Part shown: positions 9,542 through 20,200 of the stretch, in pieces
Numbering within the stretch: the first letter of the stretch is position 1
Layout of the letters: each line of letters starts with the position of its first letter
DNA from: Nitrospirota bacterium
GTDB taxonomy: Bacteria; Nitrospirota; JACRHL01
NCBI GenBank assembly: GCA_016212085.1
Contig: JACRHL010000005.1
Span: 1 to 64,000 of the forward strand
Length of the DNA: 64,000 nucleotides
Reading direction: 5' to 3'
Translations under genes and position numbers: made by a program
The notes under the pieces: model-generated
Seen by the model: the letters and a program-made list of their open reading frames with translations, nothing else
Told to the model about the DNA's origin: nothing
Databases searched by the model: none

Positions 9542-9905
9542 TCCCAAGGCGCTGGGGGGTGCCGGCGAGGAGGCCGCCGCGCGCCACCTGGCGGGCCTGG
9601 GGTTCGAGGTCGTGGCGCGCAACTACCGGGGCGCCGGCGGTGAGCTTGATATGATTTGCAGGGATGGCGACACCTTGGTGTTCGTGGAGGTCAAGGCGCG
9701 CGGTTCGGACCGGTTCGGTGGCGCCCCGTGGGCGGTGCCGCCCGCCAAGCGCCGGCAGGTGGCCAAGGTGGCGCGCGCCTACCTGACGGAGCGTGCCCTG
9801 TACGGCAAGGTGCCGTGCCGGTTCGACGTGGTGTTGATCGACGCCGGGCGTACCCCCTTCGGGGTGACCCACATCCCCGGCGCGTTTCAGGCGGATGCGG
9901 ATTGA
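9519..9905 (+). CDS. yraN: YraN family (UPF0102) putative endonuclease
   Basis: GEEAAARHLAGLGFEVVARNYRGAGGELDMICRDGDTLVFVEVKAR; overlaps rnhB end, the usual neighbour. Confidence 0.9.
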   Translation: MGWLPRRNPKALGGAGEEAAARHLAGLGFEVVARNYRGAGGELDMICRDGDTLVFVEVKARGSDRFGGAPWAVPPAKRRQVAKVARAYLTERALYGKVPCRFDVVLIDAGRTPFGVTHIPGAFQADAD

Positions 9906-10170
9906 CGTGTTGATCGGCCTCAACCAGAACGTCGCCGCGGACGGCTACATCTTCCATGTCCAGACGGAGGATGTGCCGGAGCGCGGCGAGCTGGTCACCC
10001 AGGTGTTCCTGGAGGGGCGCGTGCTGCACACCTACAGCCACGCCTATGGCGGCTGGAAGGCGCGGGACGATTGGCGCGACAAGGTCGCGGCCCAGGCCCG
10101 CCGCCAGCACACGGTGATGGTGGCGGCCATTATGCGTGGCCGCCTGACGCCCCGGGCGGGTAACCCGTGA
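9895..10170 (+). CDS. Conserved-looking small protein, unknown function
   Basis: ORF overlaps yraN end (translational coupling) in an ordered operon; contains FHVQTEDVPERGELVTQVFLEGRVLHTYSHAY. Confidence 0.65.
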   Translation: MRIDVLIGLNQNVAADGYIFHVQTEDVPERGELVTQVFLEGRVLHTYSHAYGGWKARDDWRDKVAAQARRQHTVMVAAIMRGRLTPRAGNP

Positions 10171-10241
10171 TACTCTATGTGAACCAAAGGGCCGCGGTCA
10201 CCGGACGGCGGCGCTCATACGTTGTGAGGGCTTAGGGGCTT

Positions 10242-11672
10242 ATGACCAACCGCACGAAACGCTTTGGCGGCGCCACGCTGGGCATCCTGTTCGCCCTGCT
10301 GCTCGGCTGCCTGATCGGCTACACACTGGACGACAAGCCGGTGATGGCCGAGGGCAACGCCACCACCGATCACCTGGCGGTGTTCTCGGAGGTGCTCGCG
10401 CACATCCAGAACAAGTACGTGGAAGAGGTGGACGTCGAGCAGCTCATCGATGGTGCCGTGAACGGCATGATCGCGACCCTCGACCCCCACAGCAGCTACA
10501 TGAAGAAGGAGTCCTACACGGAGCTCAAGGTCGATACCAAGGGCGAATTCGGCGGCCTCGGCATCCAGATCAGCGTGCGCGACCACAAGCTGGTGGTGAT
10601 CTCGCCCATCGAGGACACGCCCGCATTCCGTGAGGGCATCAAGGCCGGTGACCAGATCCTGAAGGTGGACGGCGAGGCCACCCAGGACATGACGGTCACG
10701 GAGGCGGTCGACAAGATGCGCGGCCCCAAGGGGTCCGATGTCACCCTCACCATCGTCCGCGACGGTGAGGACAGCAAGCCGTTCGACGTGGTCATCACCC
10801 GCGACATCATCAAGATCAAGAGCGTGCGCGCCAAGATGATCGAGCCGGGCATCGGCTATCTGCGCGTCACCCAATTCCAGGAGCGCACCGGCATCGAGGC
10901 CAGGGAGAAGCTGGACGAGCTGCGCAAGGAGAGCCTCCAGGGGCTGGTGCTCGACCTGCGCAACAACCCCGGTGGCCTGCTCACCGCCGCCGTGGAGGTG
11001 TCGGAACTGTTTCTCGATGACGGCAAGATGGTGGTCTACATCCAGGGCCGCGACGGCAAGCGCGACGAGTACTACGCCCACTCCGCCGATTCCGGTGGCG
11101 ACTATCCCATCGTGGTGCTGGTGAACAACGGCAGCGCCTCGGCCTCGGAGATCGTTTCCGGCGCCCTGCAGGACCTGGGTCGGGCGGTCATCGTGGGAAC
11201 GGTCACCTTCGGCAAGGGCTCGGTGCAGACCATCCTGCCCCTGTCCGACGAATCGGGGCTGCGCCTCACCACCGCCAAGTACTACACCCCCTCGGGCCGC
11301 TCCATCCAGAACACCGGCATCACGCCGGACATCGTGGTGGAATACAGCCCGGACAAGGATATTTCCAAGGAGCGCAAGCAGGCCCTGACCCGCGAGAAGG
11401 ACCTCGACGGCCACCTGCCCAACCCCGACGCCGGCACCGAACCCGATTCCGAGACCGAGCCCGAAGCGAAACCCGAGCCAAAGCCCAAGCCCGAGACCAA
11501 GTCCGAAGCCCCCACCATTGGCGAGGTGGGCGGCACCGCCGACGAGCCAGCCCTCACCTCGGAGGAAGAGGAATACCTGCGCGACAACCAGTTGCAGGAG
11601 GCGGTGGATCTGCTCAAGGGCTGGCGCATCCTGCAGGGCAAGCAGCCGCTGCTGGTCACCGCCGGAGGGTGA
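10242..11672 (+). CDS. ctpA: S41 family C-terminal processing peptidase (Ctp/Prc)
   Basis: PDZ GGLGIQISVRDHKLVVISPIEDTPAFREGIKAGDQIL; catalytic VNNGSASASEIVSGALQD, TFGKGSVQTILPL. Confidence 0.95.
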   Translation: MTNRTKRFGGATLGILFALLLGCLIGYTLDDKPVMAEGNATTDHLAVFSEVLAHIQNKYVEEVDVEQLIDGAVNGMIATLDPHSSYMKKESYTELKVDTKGEFGGLGIQISVRDHKLVVISPIEDTPAFREGIKAGDQILKVDGEATQDMTVTEAVDKMRGPKGSDVTLTIVRDGEDSKPFDVVITRDIIKIKSVRAKMIEPGIGYLRVTQFQERTGIEAREKLDELRKESLQGLVLDLRNNPGGLLTAAVEVSELFLDDGKMVVYIQGRDGKRDEYYAHSADSGGDYPIVVLVNNGSASASEIVSGALQDLGRAVIVGTVTFGKGSVQTILPLSDESGLRLTTAKYYTPSGRSIQNTGITPDIVVEYSPDKDISKERKQALTREKDLDGHLPNPDAGTEPDSETEPEAKPEPKPKPETKSEAPTIGEVGGTADEPALTSEEEEYLRDNQLQEAVDLLKGWRILQGKQPLLVTAGG

Positions 11673-11705
11673 CGGCGGCCCGTCCGGCCTGCCGCCGCGC
11701 CACGG

Positions 11706-12356
11706 ATGGAACGCGGTGACGCCACCACCCTGCTGCTGATCCGCCACGCCCCCGCCGATTCGGGCGGCGGCCTGCGCGGATGGCGCGATGTGCCGCTCAC
11801 GGCGGATGGCCACGCCGTGGCCATCCGCATGGCGGACGCGGCGCGCGGATTGCCGCTGGATTTCATCTACACCAGCCACCTGGCGCGCAGCCGGTCCACG
11901 GCGGCCCCCATGGGCGCCGCGCTGGGCCGCTTTCCGCGTCCGCTTCGGGCGCTGGCGGAGCGCCGCTTCGGGGCGTGGGAGGGGCTGCCCGCCGCCGCGC
12001 TCCCCGCCGCCGACCTGGCACGCCTGTGGTCCGATCCGCGTTTCACGCCACCCGGCGGCGAATCCACCGCCGCCCTTGCCCGGCGCGTCACGCGGGCGGT
12101 GGCGGGCCTGTGCCGCCGCCACCCGGGCGGGACGCTGGCGCTGGTGACCCACGGCGGCCCGATCCGCGCCCTGCTCGGCCACTGGCTTGGGCTGGGGGTG
12201 GGTGCCATGCTGCGGCTGGACGTGGGCTGCGGCCACGCCGTGCTCGCCCAGCGGTTCGCCGACGGCGGCGTGCGCATCGCCGCGGTGGGCCTGCCGCCGG
12301 CGGCATGGGCGGACACGCTCCGTGGCCAGTTTCCCGCCCCGGTCATTCCGCGTTGA
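11706..12356 (+). CDS. Histidine phosphatase family protein (phosphoglycerate mutase-like)
   Basis: LLLIRHAPADSGG..GWRDVPLTADG, YTSHLARSRSTAAPM, ERRFGAWEGLP, LALVTHGGPIRALLG. Confidence 0.88.
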   Translation: MERGDATTLLLIRHAPADSGGGLRGWRDVPLTADGHAVAIRMADAARGLPLDFIYTSHLARSRSTAAPMGAALGRFPRPLRALAERRFGAWEGLPAAALPAADLARLWSDPRFTPPGGESTAALARRVTRAVAGLCRRHPGGTLALVTHGGPIRALLGHWLGLGVGAMLRLDVGCGHAVLAQRFADGGVRIAAVGLPPAAWADTLRGQFPAPVIPR

Positions 12357-12372
12357 ACCGAAAGGAAGCGTG

Positions 12373-13806
<1,434 letters not shown>

Positions 13807-13979
13807 CCGCCGGTGAGCCCGCGCATGGCCGGCATGGCCCCGGCGCCTTGGCTTACGGGAAAACGGGCTCCGTCAGCGCCTTGCCGTCTGGATTGACAGT
13901 CCCCGGTGCGTTGATTTTTGCTACCATGCCCCGGGGGGCGCCCGGCCGCCGGGCATGCCCAAAAGGGGAGGGAGGGGCC

Positions 13980-14360
13980 ATGGCGGTGGCAAAACGGATC
14001 CAATCCATCGCGGCGATTCGGTCCATGGGCGACCAGTTGCTGACCGAGTGCTATGTGGTGGGCATCGGCTATTCCGGCCTGTCCGCCATGGCCGAGCACC
14101 CGGTGCCGCCGGGCACGCCGGTGCTGGTGGACATCACCTTCGTCGGCGCCACCGGCGCCGTGGAGGCCGAAAGCGTTGCGGGGCGGGTGCTGCGCTGCCG
14201 CGAGCGGCCCGGCGCCTGCCAGATGGATGTGGCCTTCGTCCAGGCCCTGCACCCGGAGTCGCCGTCGCGGCTGGCGGCGTTCATTCAGCGCGATCTGGGG
14301 CCGGAGCGTCCGGCAGCAGGGCCGCCACGCTATCATGAAGCAGCGGGCGGAAGCGCCTGA
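13980..14360 (+). CDS. PilZ-like domain protein (putative)
   Basis: Small soluble protein YVVGIGYSGLSAMAEHPVPPGTPVLVDITF...RVLRCRERPGACQMDVAFVQ, PilZ-like spacing. Confidence 0.5.
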   Translation: MAVAKRIQSIAAIRSMGDQLLTECYVVGIGYSGLSAMAEHPVPPGTPVLVDITFVGATGAVEAESVAGRVLRCRERPGACQMDVAFVQALHPESPSRLAAFIQRDLGPERPAAGPPRYHEAAGGSA

Positions 14361-15411
14361 TGGCGTCCGCTCCCTTATCGTCCGGGTGCAGCCGGTTGCT
14401 GAGCAGCACCACCACCCAGCCCCGCTCCAGGTCGATCCACACCGAGGTGCCCGTGTAGCCCAGGTGCCCCACCGCGTGCGGCCCGAAGCGGGTGCCCGCG
14501 CTGGATGCGCCGGACGGCGTGTCGAACCCCATGGCCCAGCTCGATCCGGGCACCGCCCAGCGCGTCAGGAACCGCCGTGCCAGTCCGGGGGCGATCCAGC
14601 CCGAGTCCCCCCGGTATGCGGCCAGCACGGCCCGCGCCCAGCGCCCCACGTCGGCGGCGCTGGCGAACAGCCCCGCGTGGCCGGACACCCCGCCCATCAC
14701 GTAGGCATTGTCGTCGTGCACCACGCCGCGCAGCACCCGGCGGCGCCATGGGCAGTCGAGGGTGGCGGCCAGGGGCGCCGCGCCGAACGTCCCCTCGCGG
14801 TGGTCCGCATTGTAACGGGCGCTGGCCAGGCCCAGGGGGGCGGCCACCCGTTCCCGGAACAGGGGGTCGAGCCCCGTCCCGGTGGCCCGTTCCAGCACCT
14901 CGCCCAGCAGGATGAAGCCCAGGTCGCTGTAGACGCCGCGCGTGCCCGGCGGGGCTTCCAGCGGTTCGGCGCAGATGCGCGCGAGGATGTCGGCGCGTGC
15001 CGCGGCGCCCACACCGTGGACGGCCCGCGCGGCCTCGTGATAGGGGCGCCAGGCGGGCAGGCCGGCGCTATGGGTGAGCAGGTGGCACAGGGTGACGGCG
15101 CGGCGCCAGGCAGGCTCCGGGCCGTTCGCGAAGGCGGGCAGCCACGCCACCAGTGGCGCGTCCCACTTCGCGCCCAGTTCGTCCGCCAGCGCCATGCACA
15201 GGCTGGCGGTGACCATGGGCTTGGTGAGCGAGGCCAGGTCGAACACCGTGTCGTCCGTCATGGGCAGCGCTTCCGGGCGCACCTGGCGCCGGCCGACGGC
15301 CAGGGTCAGCGGCGCGAAACCCGGTGCCCAGGCCCACAGCACCGCACCGGGGAACACCCCCTCGGAAACCCCTGCCGCGAGCACGTGGCGGAGGCTGGTG
15401 GACTGCGCCAT
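14281..15411 (-). CDS. Serine hydrolase, beta-lactamase/class C transpeptidase-like
   Basis: FDLASLTKPMVTASLCMAL (SxxK), HLLTHSAGLPAW, YSDLGFILLGEVLERATG, HLGYTGTSVWIDLE. TTG at 15450 is an alternative start. Confidence 0.88.
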   Translation of the reverse strand: MAQSTSLRHVLAAGVSEGVFPGAVLWAWAPGFAPLTLAVGRRQVRPEALPMTDDTVFDLASLTKPMVTASLCMALADELGAKWDAPLVAWLPAFANGPEPAWRRAVTLCHLLTHSAGLPAWRPYHEAARAVHGVGAAARADILARICAEPLEAPPGTRGVYSDLGFILLGEVLERATGTGLDPLFRERVAAPLGLASARYNADHREGTFGAAPLAATLDCPWRRRVLRGVVHDDNAYVMGGVSGHAGLFASAADVGRWARAVLAAYRGDSGWIAPGLARRFLTRWAVPGSSWAMGFDTPSGASSAGTRFGPHAVGHLGYTGTSVWIDLERGWVVVLLSNRLHPDDKGADAIRRFRPLLHDSVAALLPDAPAPDRAE

Positions 15412-15471
15412 TGTGAGCAGTGGCGCGGGATTGCGGTGGAGGTGACTCAAAATTTGCGGCGCATGGGTTGA

Positions 15472-15501
15472 TTGACCGGATATCCTGCTTTATCGTACTA
15501 T
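15472..15501 (+). promoter_or_regulatory. Putative sigma70 promoter upstream of ferredoxin gene
   Basis: TTGACC-N18-TACTAT. Confidence 0.5.
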
Positions 15502-15560
15502 CCAACTACACGCTGAAACCAAGCCTTTCATCTCAGACTATAGTCTCTACACCCTCATAA

Positions 15561-15839
<279 letters not shown>

Positions 15840-15863
15840 GCGAGCCGGCCACTGTTCGTACCG

Positions 15864-15896
15864 AAAGGCCCGCCCTTTTCCGGGGCGGGCCTTTCT
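15864..15896 (+). terminator. Rho-independent terminator
   Basis: AAAGGCCCGCCC-TTTTCC-GGGGCGGGCCTTTCTT. Confidence 0.85.
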
Positions 15897-15931
15897 TGTT
15901 TGATCCGACCGTTGCCACGGGAGAGGGGACG

Positions 15932-16708
15932 ATGCTGCACACGCACCCGCGCCAGATCGTGCTCGACACGGAAACCACGGGGCTGAGCCCCACTGATGGC
16001 CACCGCGTGCTGGAGATCGGCGCCGTGGAGCTGGTCAACCTGCATCCCACGGGAAACCGCTTCCAGGTCTACCTGAACCCGGAGCGGGACATCCCGGACG
16101 ACTCCATCCGCATCCACGGCATCACCAACGAGCGCGTGGCCGGGGAGCCCAAATTCTTCGAGGTGGCCGAGCGCTTCCTGGAATTCATCGCCGACTCCCC
16201 CTTGGTGATCCACAACGCCGCGTTCGACCTGGCGTTCCTGAACCACGAGCTGACCCGGTGCGGCAAGCCGGACCTGTCGGCACACCCGGTGATCGACACC
16301 CTGGCCGAGGCCAGGCGCCGTCACCCGCGCCAGCGCAACAGCCTGGATGCCTTGTGCCGCCGCTACGAGGTGGACAGCGCCCACCGCACCCTGCACGGCG
16401 CGCTGCTGGACGCGGAGATATTGACCGACGTGTACGTGGCCATGCTGGGCGGGCACCAGACCGTGCTGGTCGGCATGGAGGAGCAGTGGGGCGCCGGTGA
16501 CGGCCCGTCGGCCGGGATGGCGGATGGTGCGGCGCCTGATGCGGTGGCGGCGCCCGCGTGCGGCCTGATCCCCGCCGGGGCGACGCTGCCCGCGGGCCGC
16601 CGGCCGTTGCTGGCGGCCACCTCGCCGGAGGAGCTGGAGGCCCATGGCGCGCTGCTCAGGCGCCTGGGTGAGGCGTGCATCTGGCAGGCGGCGCCCGCCG
16701 AGGCCTGA
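15932..16708 (+). CDS. dnaQ: DNA polymerase III subunit epsilon
   Basis: RQIVLDTETTGLSPTDGHRVLEIGAVELVN, LVIHNAAFDLAFLNHEL, HRTLHGALLDAEILTDVYVAM. Confidence 0.96.
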   Translation: MLHTHPRQIVLDTETTGLSPTDGHRVLEIGAVELVNLHPTGNRFQVYLNPERDIPDDSIRIHGITNERVAGEPKFFEVAERFLEFIADSPLVIHNAAFDLAFLNHELTRCGKPDLSAHPVIDTLAEARRRHPRQRNSLDALCRRYEVDSAHRTLHGALLDAEILTDVYVAMLGGHQTVLVGMEEQWGAGDGPSAGMADGAAPDAVAAPACGLIPAGATLPAGRRPLLAATSPEELEAHGALLRRLGEACIWQAAPAEA

Positions 16709-16714
16709 TCCCGA

Positions 16715-17095
16715 TCAGATCCGGTTCTTGAAGTAGATCACCAGGTCGCGCACCGAGATGATGCCGACCACGGTGCCGCGCTCCGTCACCACCAGGTGGC
16801 GGATGCGCTTCTCGCTCATGATCTCGTTGGCGTCGGTGAGGGTCTGGTTGATGTCGATGGTGATGAGCGGGGAGCTCATCACGGTCTTGGCCAGCGTGGC
16901 CTCGGGCTTGAGGCCGGCGGCCACCGCGCGGCGCACGATGTCCGTCTCGCTCAGGATGCCCTGGTATTCCCCGTCCTGCTTGACCAGCACGGCGCCCACC
17001 CGATTCGCCAGCATGGATTCGGCCACCTTGGTCAGGGTGTCGTCGGCCTTTACCCAGCAGATGTCCCGGTTCATCAAGACCGCCAACGGCATCAT
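16715..17095 (-). CDS. Tandem CBS domain protein
   Basis: VLMNRDICWVKADDTLTKVAESMLANRVGAVLVKQDGEYQGILSETDIVRRAV...RIRHLVVTERGTVVGIISVRDLVIYF. Confidence 0.9.
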   Translation of the reverse strand: MMPLAVLMNRDICWVKADDTLTKVAESMLANRVGAVLVKQDGEYQGILSETDIVRRAVAAGLKPEATLAKTVMSSPLITIDINQTLTDANEIMSEKRIRHLVVTERGTVVGIISVRDLVIYFKNRI

Positions 17096-17195
17096 TGCGT
17101 GCGCCCTCCCGCAAGGAAATGGTGAATGCCCCATCCTACCATCTGTGGCGGAATGCGGCAAATGGGTTCCGCCGGCGGCGCGCGGCCGCAATTCG

Positions 17196-17867
17196 CTAAC
17201 GCGCCAGTCGCCTTAGGGCGAGCGGCATGAGCAGGGCCAGGGCGGCGAACAGGAGCACGTTGCACACGCTCACCACGTGCCGGAAGCGCGCCACCAGCGC
17301 CTCGGGAACCGGCCCGTCGGGGGTGCCGCCGATATCCAGGCCGCCGTTCCAGTAGAGCACCCCCAGTGCCGCCATTGCCAGCGCCGCCAAGGCCAGTGTC
17401 ACAAGGCGTACATCCCGGCGCCGCCACAGGGGCCGGCACACCATCGAGGCCAGCACGCAGAACAGCACGAAACCGATGCCCGCCGCCAGCCAGTTGCCCT
17501 GGCGCACGGCCACCGATGCGTGGTGCGCCACGCCCGGCGGCACCGGTGCCATCAGCACGCCGGGAATCAGGATCAGGCCGACGAAGCCCAGGGCGGCCAC
17601 CGCGCCGCCCTGGCGCAGCGTGGGTGCGCCGCTGGCGTGCAGCACCGGCGTGAGGATGAGGGCCATGGCGGTGGCCAGCGCCACGGAACCGATAACGGTC
17701 CACAGGGCGCGCGCCGCGCCGTGGTCCACCGCGCCGCCCATCTCGAACGCCTCCGCCTGGAACAGCAGGGGCGAGGCCAGGGTGAGGGTGGCGGCGGCGT
17801 AGATCAGCCCGGCCGGAACGCCCGCCGCGACGGCGGCGGCGATCAGGCCGCGAACGGAGGCGGGCAC
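17196..17867 (-). CDS. cbtA: CbtA family putative cobalt transporter subunit
   Basis: Multi-TM protein beginning GTG VPASVRGLIAAAVAAGVPAGLIYAAATLTLASPLLFQAEAFE; directly follows cbtB under a cobalamin riboswitch. Confidence 0.85.
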   Translation of the reverse strand: MPASVRGLIAAAVAAGVPAGLIYAAATLTLASPLLFQAEAFEMGGAVDHGAARALWTVIGSVALATAMALILTPVLHASGAPTLRQGGAVAALGFVGLILIPGVLMAPVPPGVAHHASVAVRQGNWLAAGIGFVLFCVLASMVCRPLWRRRDVRLVTLALAALAMAALGVLYWNGGLDIGGTPDGPVPEALVARFRHVVSVCNVLLFAALALLMPLALRRLAR

Positions 17868-17871
17868 AAGG

Positions 17872-18048
17872 CTAGTGGCAGGGGAAGCCCGCCGCGTGGC
17901 GGATGTCGTGCAGGGCGTCGTGCACCGCCGGATAGGGGGCAAAGCCCACCACGCCCAACAGGGCAAGCCCGAGCAGCGCCGGGATCATGAGCGGCAGCGC
18001 GCGGCGGGCGGCAACGGAGAGGGTGCGGGAAACGGCGGACGGGGTCAT
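17872..18048 (-). CDS. cbtB: CbtB family small membrane protein (58 aa; absent from ORF track)
   Basis: My translation of the minus strand: MTPSAVSRTLSVAARRALPLMIPALLGLALLGVVGFAPYPAVHDALHDIRHAAGFPCH*; one TM plus C-terminal HxxxxPCH-type end typical of CbtB. Confidence 0.9.
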   Translation of the reverse strand: MTPSAVSRTLSVAARRALPLMIPALLGLALLGVVGFAPYPAVHDALHDIRHAAGFPCH

Positions 18049-18080
18049 GGGTTCCTCCTCGGGACGGACGATGGTCGCAC

Positions 18081-18255
18081 CGCGGCAGGTCTCCTGGCTC
18101 GCGCGTCATCACCCCCGGACGGCCTTCCCAGGCCATGGGGCCCAGTGGCGCGCGGGGTCCGGGGATTCGGCGCTTACAGTGGCGGGACCGCACCGGACTC
18201 GCACCGGTTTCCCTCTTCGGCCGGGAAAGCTCCCGGCACCGCGAGGGGTGGATTA
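18081..18255 (-). promoter_or_regulatory. Cobalamin riboswitch controlling cbtBA
   Basis: Minus strand reads GGGAAACCGGTGCGAGTCCGGTGCGGTCCCGCCACTGTAAGCG ... GCGAGCCAGGAGACCTGCCGCG, the canonical B12-box and adenosylcobalamin aptamer core. Confidence 0.95.
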
Positions 18256-18319
18256 AACACCAATCGCGGGTAAGGGTCAACGGGAATCGCCGCCGGCCGT
18301 AACCGGGGCGCGGGGCCGC

Positions 18320-19540
18320 TCAACCGGGCGGAAAGTCCCGTTCCAGGCCGGCCACGCCACCCAGCAGGTGGCGGCGCACCAGGTCCAGCGCGCGGGTCAC
18401 GGAACGCTGGATCACCCGCGGCCGGTCGCCCATGTGGTGGAAGGTGCGGCAGAAGGTGCCGTCGGCGGCGGTCAGCGCCATCACCACCGTGCCCACCGGT
18501 TTCTGCCCGGTGCCGCCGGTGGGGCCGGCGATGCCGGTCACCGCCACGGCGATGTCGGCGTGGGAACGGGCCAGGAGCCCCTCCGCCATGGCGCGGGCCA
18601 CCGGCTCGCTGACCGCCCCGTGCGTGGCGATGAGCGCCTCGGGCACCCCCAGCGCCTCCACCTTGGCGGCGTTGGAGTAGCTCACCACCCCCCGGTCCAC
18701 GTAGTCGGAGGCCCCGGCAATGGCGGTGAAGGCGGCGCTGAGGGCCCCGCCGGTGCAGCTTTCGGCGGTGGCCACCCGCTTGCCCGCGCGGCGCAGGGCA
18801 TCCCCCACCACCTGGGCAAGGGGGGCGTCGGTCTCCGTGAAGACGTGGTCGCCCAGGGCGCCCCTGGCGGCTGCGGCGGCCAGTGCCAGGGTGTCCGGGC
18901 TGGCGGCGGCCAGGTGCACGTCCACCGCCAGCGGCTTGGCCGACACACCCACTTCCACGGCGGCAAGGTCGTGCCGCTCCAGGGCGGCGCGCACCCGCCG
19001 CTCCACCTCCCGTTCCGTGAGGCCCACGGTGCGCAGCAGCGCCCGGTGCCGGGTGGCGCCGCCAAACAGGGGCGCCGCCCGCCGCGCCACCTCGGGCCAC
19101 ATGGCCCGCAGCTCCCACGGCACGCCGGGCAGGGCGGCCAGGGCGCGGCCGCCCTGGGCGAACCAGATGCCCGGCGCGCTGCCCTTGGGGTTGGCGATGG
19201 GCTCGCCCCCCTGGGGCAGTGGGTAGGGCGGCCGGCCGTCCCGTTCCGGCCCCGCCACCAGCGGCACCCCCAGGGCGGCGGCCAGCACCGGGCGGGTCAG
19301 ATCGTCGCCGGTGGGGCCGAGGCCGCCGGACATGACCACCAGTGTCGCCGCGCGGAACAGGGTGCCGATGGCCAGGGTCAGGCGCTCCCGGTCGTCGCCC
19401 ACCACGGTGATGCCGGCCACGGGGATGCCCATCTCGGAGAGACGCCCGGCCAGGAACGGGCCGTTCACGTCGCTTACCCGGCCGGTCACCAGTTCGCTGC
19501 CGGTGATGAGGATGTGGGCCACGCCGGGGGTTGCGTGCAT
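18320..19540 (-). CDS. cinA: CinA family protein (competence/damage-inducible; nicotinamide-nucleotide amidase domain)
   Basis: ILITGSELVTGRVSDVNGPFLAGRLSEMGI, VVMSGGLGPTGDDLTR, VATAESCTGGALSAAFTAIAGASDYVDRGVVSYSNAAK. Confidence 0.95.
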   Translation of the reverse strand: MHATPGVAHILITGSELVTGRVSDVNGPFLAGRLSEMGIPVAGITVVGDDRERLTLAIGTLFRAATLVVMSGGLGPTGDDLTRPVLAAALGVPLVAGPERDGRPPYPLPQGGEPIANPKGSAPGIWFAQGGRALAALPGVPWELRAMWPEVARRAAPLFGGATRHRALLRTVGLTEREVERRVRAALERHDLAAVEVGVSAKPLAVDVHLAAASPDTLALAAAAARGALGDHVFTETDAPLAQVVGDALRRAGKRVATAESCTGGALSAAFTAIAGASDYVDRGVVSYSNAAKVEALGVPEALIATHGAVSEPVARAMAEGLLARSHADIAVAVTGIAGPTGGTGQKPVGTVVMALTAADGTFCRTFHHMGDRPRVIQRSVTRALDLVRRHLLGGVAGLERDFPPG

Positions 19541-19547
19541 GGGCGCG

Positions 19548-20036
19548 TCACCAGCCGCTGAGGTAAAGGGTCAGGTGCAGGGCGGCGGCGGCGTAGATCC
19601 CCGCCAGGATGTCGTCCGCCATCACCCCCAGGCCGCCACCAAGGCGCCGCTCCGCCCAGCGGCACGGGAACGGCTTGGTGATGTCGAACAGCCGGAACAG
19701 GGCGAAGCCCAGCAGCAGGTGCGGAAGGGTGGGGGTGACGGCGATGAGGGTGACCAGAATTCCGGCGATCTCGTCGATGACGATGGCGCCCGGGTCCTTG
19801 ACGCCGAAGCGCCGTTCCGCGACGCCCGCCGCCACCACCCCCAGCGCGCAGCAGGCGGCGGTGGCCAGCAGGTACGGGGGCAGCGGCAGCGCCAGCAGCG
19901 GCCAGGCGATCAGCAACCCCACCAGGCTGCCGAAGGTGCCCGGCGCCTTGGGGAGGTATCCGCTGCCGAAACCGGTGGCGATGAACACCAGGGCGCGGTT
20001 TGTGTATGAGGGCTTGGAAGGGGGGGGCGCGGCCAT
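19548..20036 (-). CDS. pgpA: Phosphatidylglycerophosphatase A
   Basis: FIATGFGSGYLPKAPGTFGSLVGL, IVIDEIAGILVTL, RLFDITKPFPCRWAERRLGGGLGVMADDILAGIYA. Confidence 0.95.
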   Translation of the reverse strand: MAAPPPSKPSYTNRALVFIATGFGSGYLPKAPGTFGSLVGLLIAWPLLALPLPPYLLATAACCALGVVAAGVAERRFGVKDPGAIVIDEIAGILVTLIAVTPTLPHLLLGFALFRLFDITKPFPCRWAERRLGGGLGVMADDILAGIYAAAALHLTLYLSGW

Positions 20037-20200
20037 GGTGGAGAACGTAGCACGGGCCGATGGGCGGATCAACGCGCCCCGCGCCCCGCACCGCTAAAGG
20101 CCGTGGCCGCAATGTGCCGATGAGACGGACATATTCGTTGTGATCCCGTGCCGTGGGTGCCGCGCCGCGCCCCCGGCGCCTCCGATGAGAAGGTGCGATC

